A DNA stretch of 36,167 nucleotides from Bimuria novae-zelandiae CBS 107.79 (taxonomy: Eukaryota > Ascomycota > Dothideomycetes > Pleosporales > Didymosphaeriaceae). Numbering within the stretch: the stretch's first letter is position 1; the number at the start of each line of letters is the position of its first letter. The stretch covers positions 83,019-119,185 of the forward strand of contig ML976738.1 in assembly GCA_010015655.1 (NCBI GenBank). The letters are read 5' to 3'. Both the position numbers and the translations under genes were made by a program. Shown in pieces: positions 1 through 9,639 of this stretch. Below the pieces are notes generated by a model that ran no database searches, was not told where the DNA came from, and was given only the letters and a program-made list of their open reading frames with translations.

Positions 1-249
1 CAGAAACGCTTCCCAGTTGTATACAAGATGGCGATGGATCATCTCTCTGTGCCAGCCACCTCATGCGACTGCGAGCGGTGTTTCTCGTCCGCTAGGAGAA
101 CAATCACGTGCGATCGCAATTCATTATCGCCAGCCGTCGTCGAAGCTCTACAACTGCAGAAGAACTGGCTCACGAGAGACGCCGTATCGAGTCACCTCAC
201 GGCGTTGTCAAAACACGTCGTCAAGAAGGATGCCGGCCAAAACATCTAG
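1..249 (+). CDS. hAT-family transposase, C-terminal dimerisation domain (5' partial)
   Basis: The frame is open from the first base to a TAG at 247-249 and gives the C-terminal 82 residues of a hAT transposase. The pattern seen is the hAT dimerisation signature (Dimer_Tnp_hAT): a hydrophobic stretch with SVPATS, then CERCFSSARRTIT, then LSPAVVEALQLQKNWL. In known hAT enzymes this region forms the multimer that cuts and joins transposon ends in the nucleus. The start and the catalytic DDE residues lie upstream of the window. Unlike almost every other transposon sequence here, it has no in-frame stop and normal CpA/TpG content, so it escaped RIP and may be a recent, possibly active copy. It runs towards the transposon end at 455. 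Confidence 0.85.
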   Translation, partial: QKRFPVVYKMAMDHLSVPATSCDCERCFSSARRTITCDRNSLSPAVVEALQLQKNWLTRDAVSSHLTALSKHVVKKDAGQNI

Positions 250-314
250 CTAGTGGACAATAGCTAGTTTCTTAACCACAACACCAACCTGCTTCCTAAT
301 TAGGAAAGTTTTAT

Positions 315-445
315 ACGAACGTTCGGCCGAACGTTCGTTAGACTGTTCGAAGATGCTCCTGTTCGAGTCGTCTCGAACGAACGAACATTTGTATGTGGGC
401 CGAACGAACGAACAAGCACCTTGTTCGGATCCTGTTCGATTCGTT
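315..445. repeat. Subterminal GTTCG/CGAAC motif cluster of the hAT element
   Basis: The pentamer GTTCG or its complement CGAAC occurs many times in both orientations, including the palindromic block CGAACGTTCGGCCGAACGTTCG near 316-337 (quoted here as overlapping halves CGAACGTTCG and CGAACGTTCG) and two tandem CGAACGAACGAAC runs. hAT transposases are known to bind short subterminal repeats of this kind, so these are likely transposase-binding sites. That role is inference; the repeat structure is seen directly. Confidence 0.65.
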
Positions 446-447
446 GG

Positions 448-463
448 CAGCGCTGCGTGTTGT
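448..463. repeat. hAT right terminus (448-455) and 8-bp target-site copy (456-463)
   Basis: CAGCGCTG at 448-455 is the proposed end of the inverted repeat. CGTGTTGT at 456-463 is the proposed target duplication, of the 8-bp length typical of hAT. Read on the minus strand, these 8 bases are ACAACACG, which supplies the HNT codons and the first base of the next codon of a chromodomain motif whose upstream part (LVKWEGWPESHNT) is present at 464-510. The other copy should lie left of the window. Confidence 0.6.
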
Positions 464-3400
464 GGCTTTCCGGCCATCCTTCCCACTTCACTAGGTACTT
501 ATACTAACGCCCGATCTTTTATAGATTCTTAATCGCTTTAACCTCGTATTCCTCGTCCTCGAGTTTAAGTTATATTTCTAGTTCGGCGTTTGGTGGTGCT
601 AGTTCTAATAATAACTTGTGGAAGACTAGGTAGATCCGTGTATCTATAGGGAACCGTAGTTTAAAATTAACTAGTCCTCTAACCTCTTAAATTTTAAATA
701 GTCCTTTTTAAAAGTTATCTAGTTTTTTACTTAGTCTTATTATCTTAAAAATTTTTTATAAGAGGAGGACTCTATCTCCCTTCTTAAAAGTTAGTCTTAT
801 AATCCTTTTCTTATTTGCCTATTACGCTGTTTATTTATTACGCCGCGCGATATTCTTGTGTAGTGTTTTATATAAATCCTATATAAGTTTAGCTTTATTA
901 GTTGCGTCCTTCGCAATGCTCTAGATGTCTAATGGATCCCGGTGAGTCGTTGGCTCACATCCATGGTTGGCGTAATATAGCGAGTATCCTGTAGTCGCCG
1001 ATCTTGTGCTATTGTATGCCAGCTAAGCTATTGGCAATAGCTTAACCTAGTTATCTTAAAGCTTATTTACATACATCTAGAGATATTATTCTAACGTTTA
1101 TTTTATTCGCTTAGTTTAGCTATCTATTTTAGGATAGAAGCTCGTCGTGAGCTTATACTTAATCCCTAATTTAGCTATAAACGTAGTCTAGTATAATAAT
1201 ATAAATATCTTGGCTCTGTCTGTAATAAACTCGTTAGGTTATCTAACTTGTAATATTAGTTCTCGCTTTACTACATAGGCTAGTTCCTTTGCTAATATAG
1301 CTTCTCTAATTAGCATAAACCTTGACTCCTTAGTAAGTTAGTAGATTATAACTAAAATTAAGTCGTAGAGATCCTTATTCCCTAGTACCAGTAATACTAG
1401 TAATTTCACGATAAAGTTTATAGTCACGCTTAACTATGGTCTCGGGGGCGGCTTTAGTAGCTATAAGAGGCCATAGGGCTTATGTCTCTTAGGCTTATTC
1501 TTATAACAGGCCAAACAGTTGCCTAAAACCTTCTATACCGCCTAGCGTAGCCTAGGGATAGTATATTTATTCGCGATTCAACGCGTCGTTTTAGTAATCC
1601 TTAGGTGTCCTTAATCCTTATTATTATATAATTTTTTAATTAGTAGCGGAGCTATCTGCTCGCTAATCTAAATATAGTTTTAATAGTCCCGTGCTGTTAA
1701 TTTCGTAGCTTAGTAGAAATTATACGCTTAGCGATCCTCGTTCGTAAGCCTATCGTAATCCTGTATCCTATCCACGGCTGGCCCGTAATAAGTAAGATCC
1801 GTGCGCTGTACTTCCAGTGCTGGCGCGAGCTATATCTTATTATAGCGAAGGGTTCCGTCCTTCGCGTAGGTCAGGATTGCAATATGGTTACCTCTATTGT
1901 CTTCTTCCACGAGGTCCGATCGTTTGCTGAGTGCATCTGCCGTAGCGTTTGCGTTTCCTGGCAGATGCGTGATGCGGAAGTCGAATTCCGCTATCTATTT
2001 AGACTATCTAGCCTATTGTCGGTTAAGCTTCTTAGTCGTTGTGAAGCAGGTTAGATTAAGGTAATTAAAGAATACCTCTATCTAATACTTAGCTCCCTTA
2101 AGTTATGCTTCCTATTGCTTAAAATAGTTAATAATAGCTAGTAATTCCTTATCGTAGATTTCGTAGTTAAGCTCTACTCCTGAGAACTTTCTTGCGTGGT
2201 AGAAGACTAGTCTCTACTTTTAGTTATTATATTCTTGTAGTAGCACGGCCCCCAACGCATAATCTAATGCGTTTATGTAGATGCAATGTTGCCGCTCCGG
2301 GTTGTATATTTATAGTAGGGGTGCCGTTAGGAACAGGCGTTTTAGTTATTTAAAAGCTTCCTTCTCTACTTCCTATAGAGGTTGCCATTTCCCTGTTTTT
2401 GTAAGTTCTATTAGTAGAGCGGTGACCTTTAAGTAGTTCCTAATAAATTTGCGATAGAAGTTAGTAAAGCCTAAGAAGGATTAGATATCCTTTACTAATT
2501 CTAGTAGCGACTATTCTTCTATTATCGCGATTTTCTTTAGATCTATTTTAACACCTTCCAGGATATTATAAATCCCAGATATTCCGTTTCCGTGACATGG
2601 AACTCGCATTTCTTAGAGTGTAGGAGTAGTTAATGCTCTTGTAACTTTTATAGCACTTTTCGTACGTGTTCCTTATGTTCTTCCAGGGTCCTATATGAAT
2701 ATATTAGGATGTCGTCGAGGTACGCCGTGCAAAATACGTTTAAGTATTTATATAGTACTTAATTTATTAACTCCTAGAAAGTTGCTGGTGCGTTAGTCGG
2801 ACCTATAGGCATAACTATATACTTAAAAAGGCCATATCGCGTGCGGAAAGCCGTTTTCCACTCGTGCCCTTTTGCAATTTAAATCCTATAGAATCTATCT
2901 TAGATATCGAATTTCGTGAAGTATTTAGCTCCTTAGAGTCTATCCATAAGCTCTATTATTAGTAGTAACGAGTAGTAATTCTTAATTATCATAGCGTTTA
3001 CCTATTTATAATCTATATAGAGTTATAGCCTGCCGTCCTTCTTGCGAACAAAGAGTATAGGGAAGGCTGCAGGGCTCTAACTAGGCTGCTATTTCCCAAA
3101 GCGCAGGTTCTTCTAGATAAGCTCCTTTAACTCTTTTTCTTATTTGTATGTAAGGGGCTTTAGGCGCTCTGGCCGTAGCTTGGCTCCTTTTACTAGTGGT
3201 ATCTTATAATCCTACTCTTTATATTTAGGTAAGATAGTTTCGTCGTGTTTCTTAAACAGGTCTGCAAATTCCTTATATTCTTCTAGTAAACTAGGGTCGT
3301 CTAGGACTATCTTAGTCTCTTAGACCTATATATAGTGCACCTACCTTAGGTGTTGCTTTAAAATTCTATCTATCTTGCATACTAATATTTCTTATATCTT

Positions 3401-4859
3401 AGATGGTCGGCTCTCCTTTCTCGTCTGAGGTTTTCGTGGAGTTTCCCTTCCACCAGGGCTCTCCTGAGCCGTCGCTAGTGGCCTACGAGGAAGGATCGTT
3501 CGTTTAATCCAGTCTATCTATAGATTGTGTTATTCCAGCTATTCGTATCCTACAATAGCTTTAATGTCTCCTATCTCTGCGATGGTAAAAACATGTTAGC
3601 TTTCTAGGCCTTTAATGTTAACTTATACTGGCGCTGTCTCGAGGCGTAGCTAACTATTACCGTATCCTTGTAATTAGGTCCTGTCCGCGAGTCCTATTTA
3701 TAGCGGTATCCTTTTATTATAATATAGCCTATTGTATTTCTTAACTACTTACGGGGCGATTAGACACGCGTCTGCCCCTGGGTCGATTAGTGCTATAACA
3801 CGATGTCTATACACCGTAATGTCTTTAATTAAGCACTTCTTAACTTAGTAAGTATCTACTTAATAAGCTATAATAATTGCACTATCACTAGTGTAGCTTG
3901 TTACCTAGTAATAATTTAGTTTTTTAAGTCTTCAGACTCGTTTTAGACCCCCTATAAGGCCTCTACCTTTTAGATCTAACTTTTAAGTCGTGCTAGCTTT
4001 AAAACTTCTTTAATTTAGTGCTACTTATATCGCTGTTAATACAGGGCGTAAGTCTCTCTAATCCTATTAGATTTATATACTCCTTGATTCCCATGTTGCG
4101 GGCAATTTAGAGTAAGGCATTCGTTCTAGGCTAATGCATTATGCCCTAGATAGCTGTCTAAGGAGGCTGCCTCTTCCTGCAGGCTTAGGTGTGCGAAGCA
4201 CTATAGGTTACATTATTCTTACCTAATTAATAAGTAGTCCGCATCTTTTCCTAGCTATATATTCCTTATTATTATGCTAGTATCGCGGGGGTCTAAGCCC
4301 TAAGGGAACTAGCCTGTTTTAAACTTCTACTACTTATGTAGCTTATAGGTAATATTAAAATAGTAGTGCTAGCCATTCTATTTGTAATGCTTAGCCTAAT
4401 AGGCTAAAAAGTATTTATAGTAGTTATTAGGCACGCTGCACTAGCTTTGCTTTAGCCTATAGTATTTTAAACCTCCTAAAAAATAAGAGGCCTTAACTCT
4501 AGCTTTAAAGTGTTGTTAGCATCCTTTGCGCGTGCATTGCCACTACTTGGCGTATTTATATCGTTCCTGTATCGTGATCTGGCGTAGGTATTGCTTTGGG
4601 CGCCCCTGTAACTTCTCCGCTAGCCAGTAGGCGTCCCATGCGTGTGCCCCCTGGACGATCACTTTTGCCTCACACTAAGATAATTAATGTAGCGTACTAC
4701 TGCACATCCAGCAGGTGTCGTTGGCCAGTCTTTAGAAGATCTAGTACTTAGGAAGGGTCTTTTGTTCCTCTTCCTCTTTTATTAGCTCCGGGATCTCCTG
4801 CGTGAGATCCACTTCGTTAGCTTTTACTAATATAAGGGTAGCCATGGCTACTTATAGGA
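464..4859 (-). pseudogene. Gypsy element 1 pol: PR-RT-RNaseH-IN-chromodomain, RIP-inactivated
   Basis: Domains seen by minus-strand translation across stops are as follows. A retropepsin motif ALIDPGADACLIAP lies near 3753-3799, with DPG in place of the usual DS/TG. Reverse transcriptase lies about 2470-3200, with GAKLRPERLKPLTYK, then FPILFVRKKDGRL and an IDYK motif. RNase H lies about 1950-2330, with LVFYHARKFSGVELNYEIYDKELLAI and LPGNANATADALSKRSD (each read in part). Integrase with CYKNKPKRHKPYGLL lies about 850-1560. A chromodomain with YKYLVKWEGWPESHNT lies at 464-570. Stops appear mostly at expected Trp and Gln positions. The 580-700 linker and the 3850-4859 gag-protease linker contain no domain that I recognise. 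Confidence 0.8.
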
Positions 4860-5868
4860 GATTAGTCGTATTAACCTTAGTCTCCTAACCGTTGTAGTCT
4901 TTGGCAAAGTGGCCTTATTTACTATATTAGAGGCAGGCTTTATTCTTAAACCTCCGTTCTCGCTCTTCCTGCGAGATGCCGTTCTTGCCCTAGTAACTTT
5001 TCTTTAGTCTGTATAACTGTTTTCCCTTGCCGTTTTTCTTTTTGTACCATCGGGCTTTATTAGTTATAATAACGTCTCCGTCCTGGTCTCTTCCTGCGGG
5101 CCTGGATCGATTCTCTTTTTTAGTAAGTAGCCTAGTACTATGCTGTTTTTCCAGCTTGCGTTTGTATAGGCAATTATCTACTTTAATTACATTGTTAATA
5201 AGTTCTTCTAGGTTGTCTGCTTTTCCTTGGTGGACTAATTCGTCTTTAACTAATTCTTTTAGTTTATTATAGTAGGCGATTATAAGTAGGGCTTCCCCCT
5301 ATCCGTTAAGTTTTACTATAACCTGTTTAAACTCTAGCGTATAGAGTACCGCCGATTTCTCCTGACGTAGACGCTAGAGGCGTATTTTGGCTTAATATCC
5401 TTTATTAATAGTGCTAAATATTCCTTTCATGGCCTTGTAGAAGGACTCCTAGTCCTTAAAAGCGTCTTTAGTGGCGTCTGAATTATAATCCTCTACTTTG
5501 CTATTCTTAAGGAAATTATTAATTATTAGTCTAGCTTATGCAGCTGCTTTGTCTTACATGTTTATATAAGTAACTAGGATCTTATCTTATTCCGTATTAA
5601 ACTTCCTTAGGTTATAGCAAATGAATAGTTCTATCTAGGTTAGGAACATTCCTGGGTAGCCCTTTTCGGAGTAGGGTTCGGGCTTTAGGACCTTTAGTTA
5701 ATATTTTGCATTTTCCTATTAGCTTATCTTCTTGCTTATCTAGTTAATAATTCCCTGTAACTGGGCTATCTAAGCTACTTGTTTAATAACTATCTCTTTT
5801 AGGGTCTTTTCCTTAGGTGCTGGGGCTGCGGTGGTCGAACTAGGTCCTGCTATTATACCGTAGGGTAG
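4860..5868 (-). pseudogene. Gypsy element 1 gag, RIP-inactivated
   Basis: The minus strand reads a gag-like protein starting almost at the LTR border, with PSSTTAAPAPKEKTLKE, then a charged helical capsid-like stretch including VEDYNSDATKDAFKDQES and RLRQEKSAVLYTLEFKQ. Near 4890-4945 is a CCHC zinc-knuckle remnant (ACL-stop-YSK-stop-GHFAKDYNG) in which a Cys codon has become a stop or Tyr. There is very little leader between the 5' LTR and gag and I see no convincing tRNA primer-binding site. Self-priming, known for some chromoviruses, is possible but not shown. Confidence 0.7.
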
Positions 5869-5874
5869 TTAAAG

Positions 5875-6300
5875 TGTTATAAGGCTCTCACACCTTATTC
5901 TAATCTAAGTTAGGGTGGTAAGGTATCGTGGTGCTTTACAGATTATTTAGTAGTATAAGTTAATGCGACACTTAGCGCGAGGCTAGGCAATCTAATTTTA
6001 TAATAAAGTAAGATAACTATTAGTCTGTATAGGAGAACGTACTTGTATAGAAGATATATAAGTTAACTATAAGGAGCATAATAAAGGAAACTATCCTGTA
6101 TATATATCCGCGTGCTTAGTTACTTAGTACTACTAATTAATTAAGTAGTTACGTGCCTTGCTTTGTTACTTAGTGCCACTAATTAACTAAGTAGTTACGT
6201 GACCTTGAGGTTAGCTCCTTAGCGCACTTGTTAACCCGTTCCTCGGTCACCTGTCCTTATAAGCGCCCATCCCCCCATCATCCTGTTCTGGTTCGTAACA
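5875..6300 (-). repeat. 5' LTR of Gypsy element 1 (426 bp)
   Basis: The LTR is bounded by TGTTAT at the left and CGTAACA at the right, giving the TG...CA inverted ends of an LTR. Its left half matches the solo LTR at 17897-18344 closely (CTCACACCTT, GTAAGGTATCGTGGTGCTT, GATGCGACACTTAGCGCGAGG-type blocks). Its right half matches the fragment at 6301-6569 but not the solo LTR. Because the element reads leftwards, the right half is U3 and the left half R/U5. Confidence 0.8.
6114..6206. repeat. Two 46-47 bp direct repeats in the U3 of the element 1 LTR
   Basis: Two adjacent units each contain TTAGTTACTTAGT or TTTGTTACTTAGT, then ACTAATTAA and TAAGTAGTTACGTG. Each unit is itself partly palindromic (TTAGTTA with TAACTAA). 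The fragment at 6301-6569 carries the same pair. They sit in U3 and could be promoter or enhancer units; that role is inference. Confidence 0.6.
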
Positions 6301-6569
6301 GTTCTTATATAAAAGATATATAAGTTAACTATAAGCAGCGTATAAAGGAAACTATCCTATATCTATATATACCTAGCCTGCTTAGTTACTTAGTACTACT
6401 AATTAACTAAGCAGTTACGTGCTTGCCCGCTTAGTTACTTAGTTTTACTAATTAACTAAGTAATTACGTGACTCTAAGGCTAGCTCCTTAGCATACCTAT
6501 TAACCCGTTCTTTGGCTGCCTGTCCTTATAAGCGCCTATCCCTTGTCATCTTGCTTCTGGTTCGTAACA
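6301..6569 (-). repeat. Truncated older LTR of the element 1 family
   Basis: From GTTCTTATATAAAAGATATA onward this repeats the right part of the neighbouring LTR through the same GGTTCGTAACA end at 6569. It begins in the middle of an LTR, exactly where the 5' LTR of element 1 ends. The simplest reading is that element 1 inserted into a pre-existing LTR of its own family, with GTTCT (6301-6305) as one copy of the target duplication. The rest of this older LTR should lie left of the window. Confidence 0.7.
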
Positions 6570-7875
6570 ATAGAACAACGCGACGAATACAATCTGTTTT
6601 AGAATAGGATTAATAAAATACAACGAGATTACAAAAGTAAAGTTATCGTAAAACTAGGATATAAAGAAACCCTAATTAGAAGGCTACACAAATTTAAAAA
6701 ATATAAATACTTAGGCACTAAAAAAATGATACGTTAGATTATAAATAGATATGCTATTTTTAAACTTAAGTAGAAAATAACTAAGGTTATAAGTAACTTA
6801 TTAGTATACCACAAGAACAAGCTAAAGAGATATAAGCTTTATAAACTATTATAACTACTATAAGTAGCTTTATAACCTTAGTAAAGTATAATAATAGATT
6901 TTATAGTAAAGCTCTTAAAATTGCTATAGCTAGGAACGAAGCAGATGTATATTACTATTATAATAATAGTAGACTGCCTAACCAAGAGAGCCAAGTTTAG
7001 ACCTATAAAAGAATTTATAACGGCAGAAGAACAAGCCTATAAGGTAGATGACGCAGTGTTTACAGAATATAGACTACTAAAAGAATTTATTATAAATAAA
7101 GTTAAGCTCTTTACGTTTAAGTACTAGAATATCTTTATAGTAGATTTAGGTGTTAATAGAAAGCTTTTAACAAGTTTTCACCCCTAGACTAATATACAAA
7201 CGGAACGTACGAATTTAACTTTAAAATAGTACCTATAATTCTACGTTAATAAATAATAAGATAATTAGGTAGAGTTACTACTAATAGCCTAGCTAGCATA
7301 CAACAGCGCAAGGTTAGAAACGACATAGTACTTTTTACACTACGCTAACTACGGATATAAGCTATTTACTTATTAAAATTAAAAGATGTAGAAAGTATTT
7401 CCGCAAGAGCTTAAAGTAAGGCTTAAAAGATAAGGGAATTACATAACGTCTTATAGAAAAAGATTAGCTAAAAGGCTTTTATAGCATCTAAAAACGCAAA
7501 TAAGCAAAGGATTAAGGGACTAACCTTTAAAAAGAGGAATATAGTTTTTTATTATAAAAATATTTAAGGATAAAACGACCTAGCAAAAGACTAGGTTGTC
7601 TTTAAATAGGCTCTTTTAAAGTATAAGAAACTAAGGGACCTATTATAACTAATTTTTTTTAAAGAGTAAGAAGATTTACCCTACGTTTTATAAATTACTT
7701 TTAGAACTAGTTTTACTAAATGCTTTAGTTAAGGCCTAGTTAGATCTAGAAAACAATAAGTACAAGGTCGAGGAAATTAAAAACCTAAAAATAAATCAAG
7801 GTTAGCCTAAATACCTAGTTAAGTAAGAAGGGTAGCTAGAACAATATAACACTTAAGAACTTAAAAAAAAAGAAA
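6570..7875 (+). pseudogene. Gypsy element 2 pol 3' end: integrase and chromodomain, RIP-inactivated
   Basis: Around 6800-6880 the translation resembles the end of the integrase zinc region (HKNKLKRYKLYKLL). An open stretch at 6945-7127 gives the catalytic-core segment VDCLTKRAKFRPIKEFI. This is followed by FHP-stop-TNIQTERTN near 7178-7220, the TDGQTERTN-like motif of Gypsy integrases. A chromodomain remnant with KYKVEEIKNLKINQG and KYLVK-stop-EG lies at about 7763-7860. Many TAG/TAA stops interrupt the frame. In living relatives integrase inserts the cDNA and the chromodomain guides it to marked chromatin. Confidence 0.75.
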
Positions 7876-8054
7876 AAACCTTATAAATTATAGGGAATTA
7901 GTAATATATTATTACTAATAACACCTTTAGTCAGAAAATTAGCAAGAAAGAAAGAAATATTAAAAAAAAAAATAAAGTTAAATATAGAAGAATTAGCTTA
8001 TAACTAGCTTAAGTTAGCTCCTAGAGGTGCAAGTTACGACGGTTCGTAAGTATT

Positions 8055-8400
8055 AGTAATAACTATACCCTTTAGATCCTCTTTCCTTTTTTTTCTAAGG
8101 CTTCTATCGCGTTAGTAATATAAAAATTATACTAAGTATAGGCATGCTCCTTTTTCTTAACCTTTACCAATTGCTACTTAAGGCGGGTAGCTAACTATTT
8201 AGTATAAAGAAGCTTTAAACGCTTCTCGCGCTTCTCCTTTTAAATAAGCTCTTAATCGTTCTTAGAGACCTATAGACTATACTTAGTATAAACTAAAATA
8301 TAACTAGCGTACTACCTAGCGGCAGCATCTATAAAGCAACGTAGTTTTAATTTTTAATACTACTTATAACCTAATACTATTTTTAAACTCTGAAACTCTA
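8055..8400 (-). pseudogene. Antisense accessory reading frame of Gypsy element 2 (decayed)
   Basis: On the strand opposite pol, between chromodomain and 3' LTR, one minus-strand frame keeps a protein-like character despite about ten stops. A short segment with CFIDAAAR is followed by YILVYTKYS, where the Tyr codons are what TGY Cys codons become after G-to-A change. Then comes a long Lys/Glu-rich helix (KEKREKRLKLL, KQLVKVKKKEHA, EALEKKGKRI). Elements 3 and 4 have a similar layout in the same place. I do not know the family and the function is unknown. Confidence 0.5.
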
Positions 8401-8593
8401 CTAGACCCGCGCGAGTACGACGTTTTGTAATAAAAAAATAAAAAACTTTTAGTATAATTAATATGGTAAGGAAAATCAAAAAAATGCTACTACTTGCGTT
8501 AAGAAACAAAAACGCGTACTTTTTTTAGAAATTAAAACTTACGCGCTAATAGTATAGTAATATAATAAAATAAGGTATAAAAATTATAGCCTT

Positions 8594-8607
8594 AAGAAGG
8601 AGGATAG
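8594..8607 (+). promoter_or_regulatory. Polypurine tract of Gypsy element 2
   Basis: AAGAAGGAGGATAG lies immediately before the TGTTACGA LTR start. In LTR retrotransposons such a tract primes plus-strand DNA synthesis, and its position confirms that element 2 reads rightwards. Confidence 0.65.
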
Positions 8608-9063
8608 TGTTACGATTATAAACCCTATAAATATAATAGAACTAGATAATTACGCTAAAAGAGTTATTATTAGCAAAATTACTAGGACAAAGAAACATAA
8701 GAAAGCGTGAAGTAGCTTAGATTAGTAATTATATAATAAGGTCCCGCATAATGCGAAATCTTATAGGACTTTAAGGGTCATAGGGACCTTAGGATCTTAG
8801 TAGGACTATAATAATAATTTTAATGATAGTATAGACTAAGATAAATAGTATGTAATTTAATAATATTTTATACCTTTTTTACTTCTTATTGTTAACTTAA
8901 TATACTACGAGTATATCCTCTATAATAAATTAGTAAATATCTTAGTTAGTTATTTTATAGTTTATTATAGAATTAGATTATTTGTAAACTTATTCCGGTG
9001 TTGTCCTTAGCTCTTAACTACTAAATATATCCGTAAGGCATATTACTCTTAACCTATTCTCCC
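8608..9063 (+). repeat. Element 2 3' LTR, left half
   Basis: This AT-rich LTR starts TGTTACGATTATAAACCC. It is interrupted at 9063/9064 by the left LTR of element 3. The last five bases, CTCCC, are the proposed target-site copy. No second copy of this LTR is in the window, so its length (about 500 bp when the halves at 8608-9063 and 15818-15859 are counted) is inferred. Confidence 0.6.
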
Positions 9064-9470
9064 TGTTAAGCCCTTCAGGATAGCTGGTCCTAAAGGAGAC
9101 TAGGATTAGTTCTTAGGTAAGAGCGTTAGTAATATAGGTAAGGGTTATGCTAATAGCTTACGCTTATTAATAGGGCGTTAGTATTAAAAGTGTATATGGC
9201 ATAATTAAATTAAAAAGGGCGTAAGTTAAATCAAAAAAATAGATTAATAAACAGATTAAATACAAGTATAGAGGGCTATACTTAACGTTCCCATATACGT
9301 GGCTGGTTCCTGCTTATTAGCGAGCGCTCTCGATAGAGCGCTCTCTAGAGAGTAGTTATATAACTTAGCGCCTTACGGCGTAGTCGCTAATAACTAGTTA
9401 TTTTTAGTAAATAATATAAGGGGTTAGATATAAAACCTGCATAGCCTTCCTTAGATCTTCGATTCTAATA
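9064..9470 (-). repeat. 3' LTR of Gypsy element 3 (407 bp)
   Basis: The LTR runs from TGTTAAGCCC to GATTCTAATA. The final TAATA corresponds to TAACA in the partner LTR. It contains the GAGCGCTCTCGATAGAGCGCTC palindromic block near 9333-9354 (seen as two half-sites). Compared with the partner at 15378-15812, this copy is more strongly mutated in its right half (U3). Confidence 0.8.
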
Positions 9471-9485
9471 TTATTTCCCCCCTTC
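9471..9485 (-). promoter_or_regulatory. Polypurine tract of Gypsy element 3
   Basis: The minus strand reads AAGGGGGGAAATAA directly before the 3' LTR. This is the expected polypurine tract and fixes the orientation of the element. Confidence 0.65.
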
Positions 9486-9639
9486 TAAGATTAATCCTTA
9501 GATTACGTATTTAGTTTTATCTCTCTTATATAAGCGTGATTCTACTCTTGTATTTATAAATATAAAGTTAGTTAATATGCATGCTAATTTTACTACACGT
9601 AAACTTTATTACTAAGTACTCTTATTTTAAGTATAAATG

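Larger units (their letters stand above)
1..455 (+). mobile_element. hAT DNA transposon, 3' end (5' part outside window)
   Basis: The element comprises the transposase C-terminus (1-249), about 200 bp of non-coding 3' sequence rich in GTTCG/CGAAC motifs, and a putative terminus. The terminus is placed at 455 because the sequence read inward on the minus strand begins CAGCGCTGCCAACG, which resembles hAT ends. The following 8 bases restore a chromodomain codon series that is broken exactly here. The left terminus and the left copy of the target duplication are not visible. Confidence 0.7.
456..6300 (-). mobile_element. Gypsy element 1: decayed chromodomain Ty3/Gypsy retrotransposon (3' end cut by hAT and window)
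   Basis: On the minus strand the order is 5' LTR (6300-5875), gag with a zinc-knuckle remnant, protease, reverse transcriptase, RNase H, integrase and chromodomain, which is the chromovirus arrangement. Almost every domain carries multiple TAG/TAA stops, consistent with RIP. The hAT element interrupts the chromodomain at 455/456, so the remaining 3' end and 3' LTR lie left of the window. Its LTR is related to the solo LTR at 17897-18344 and to the fragment at 6301-6569. Confidence 0.85.

Noticed and set aside
5027..5272. An 81-codon plus-strand frame rich in Leu and Ser
   Set aside because: It is antisense to the gag of element 1, which reads clearly on the minus strand.
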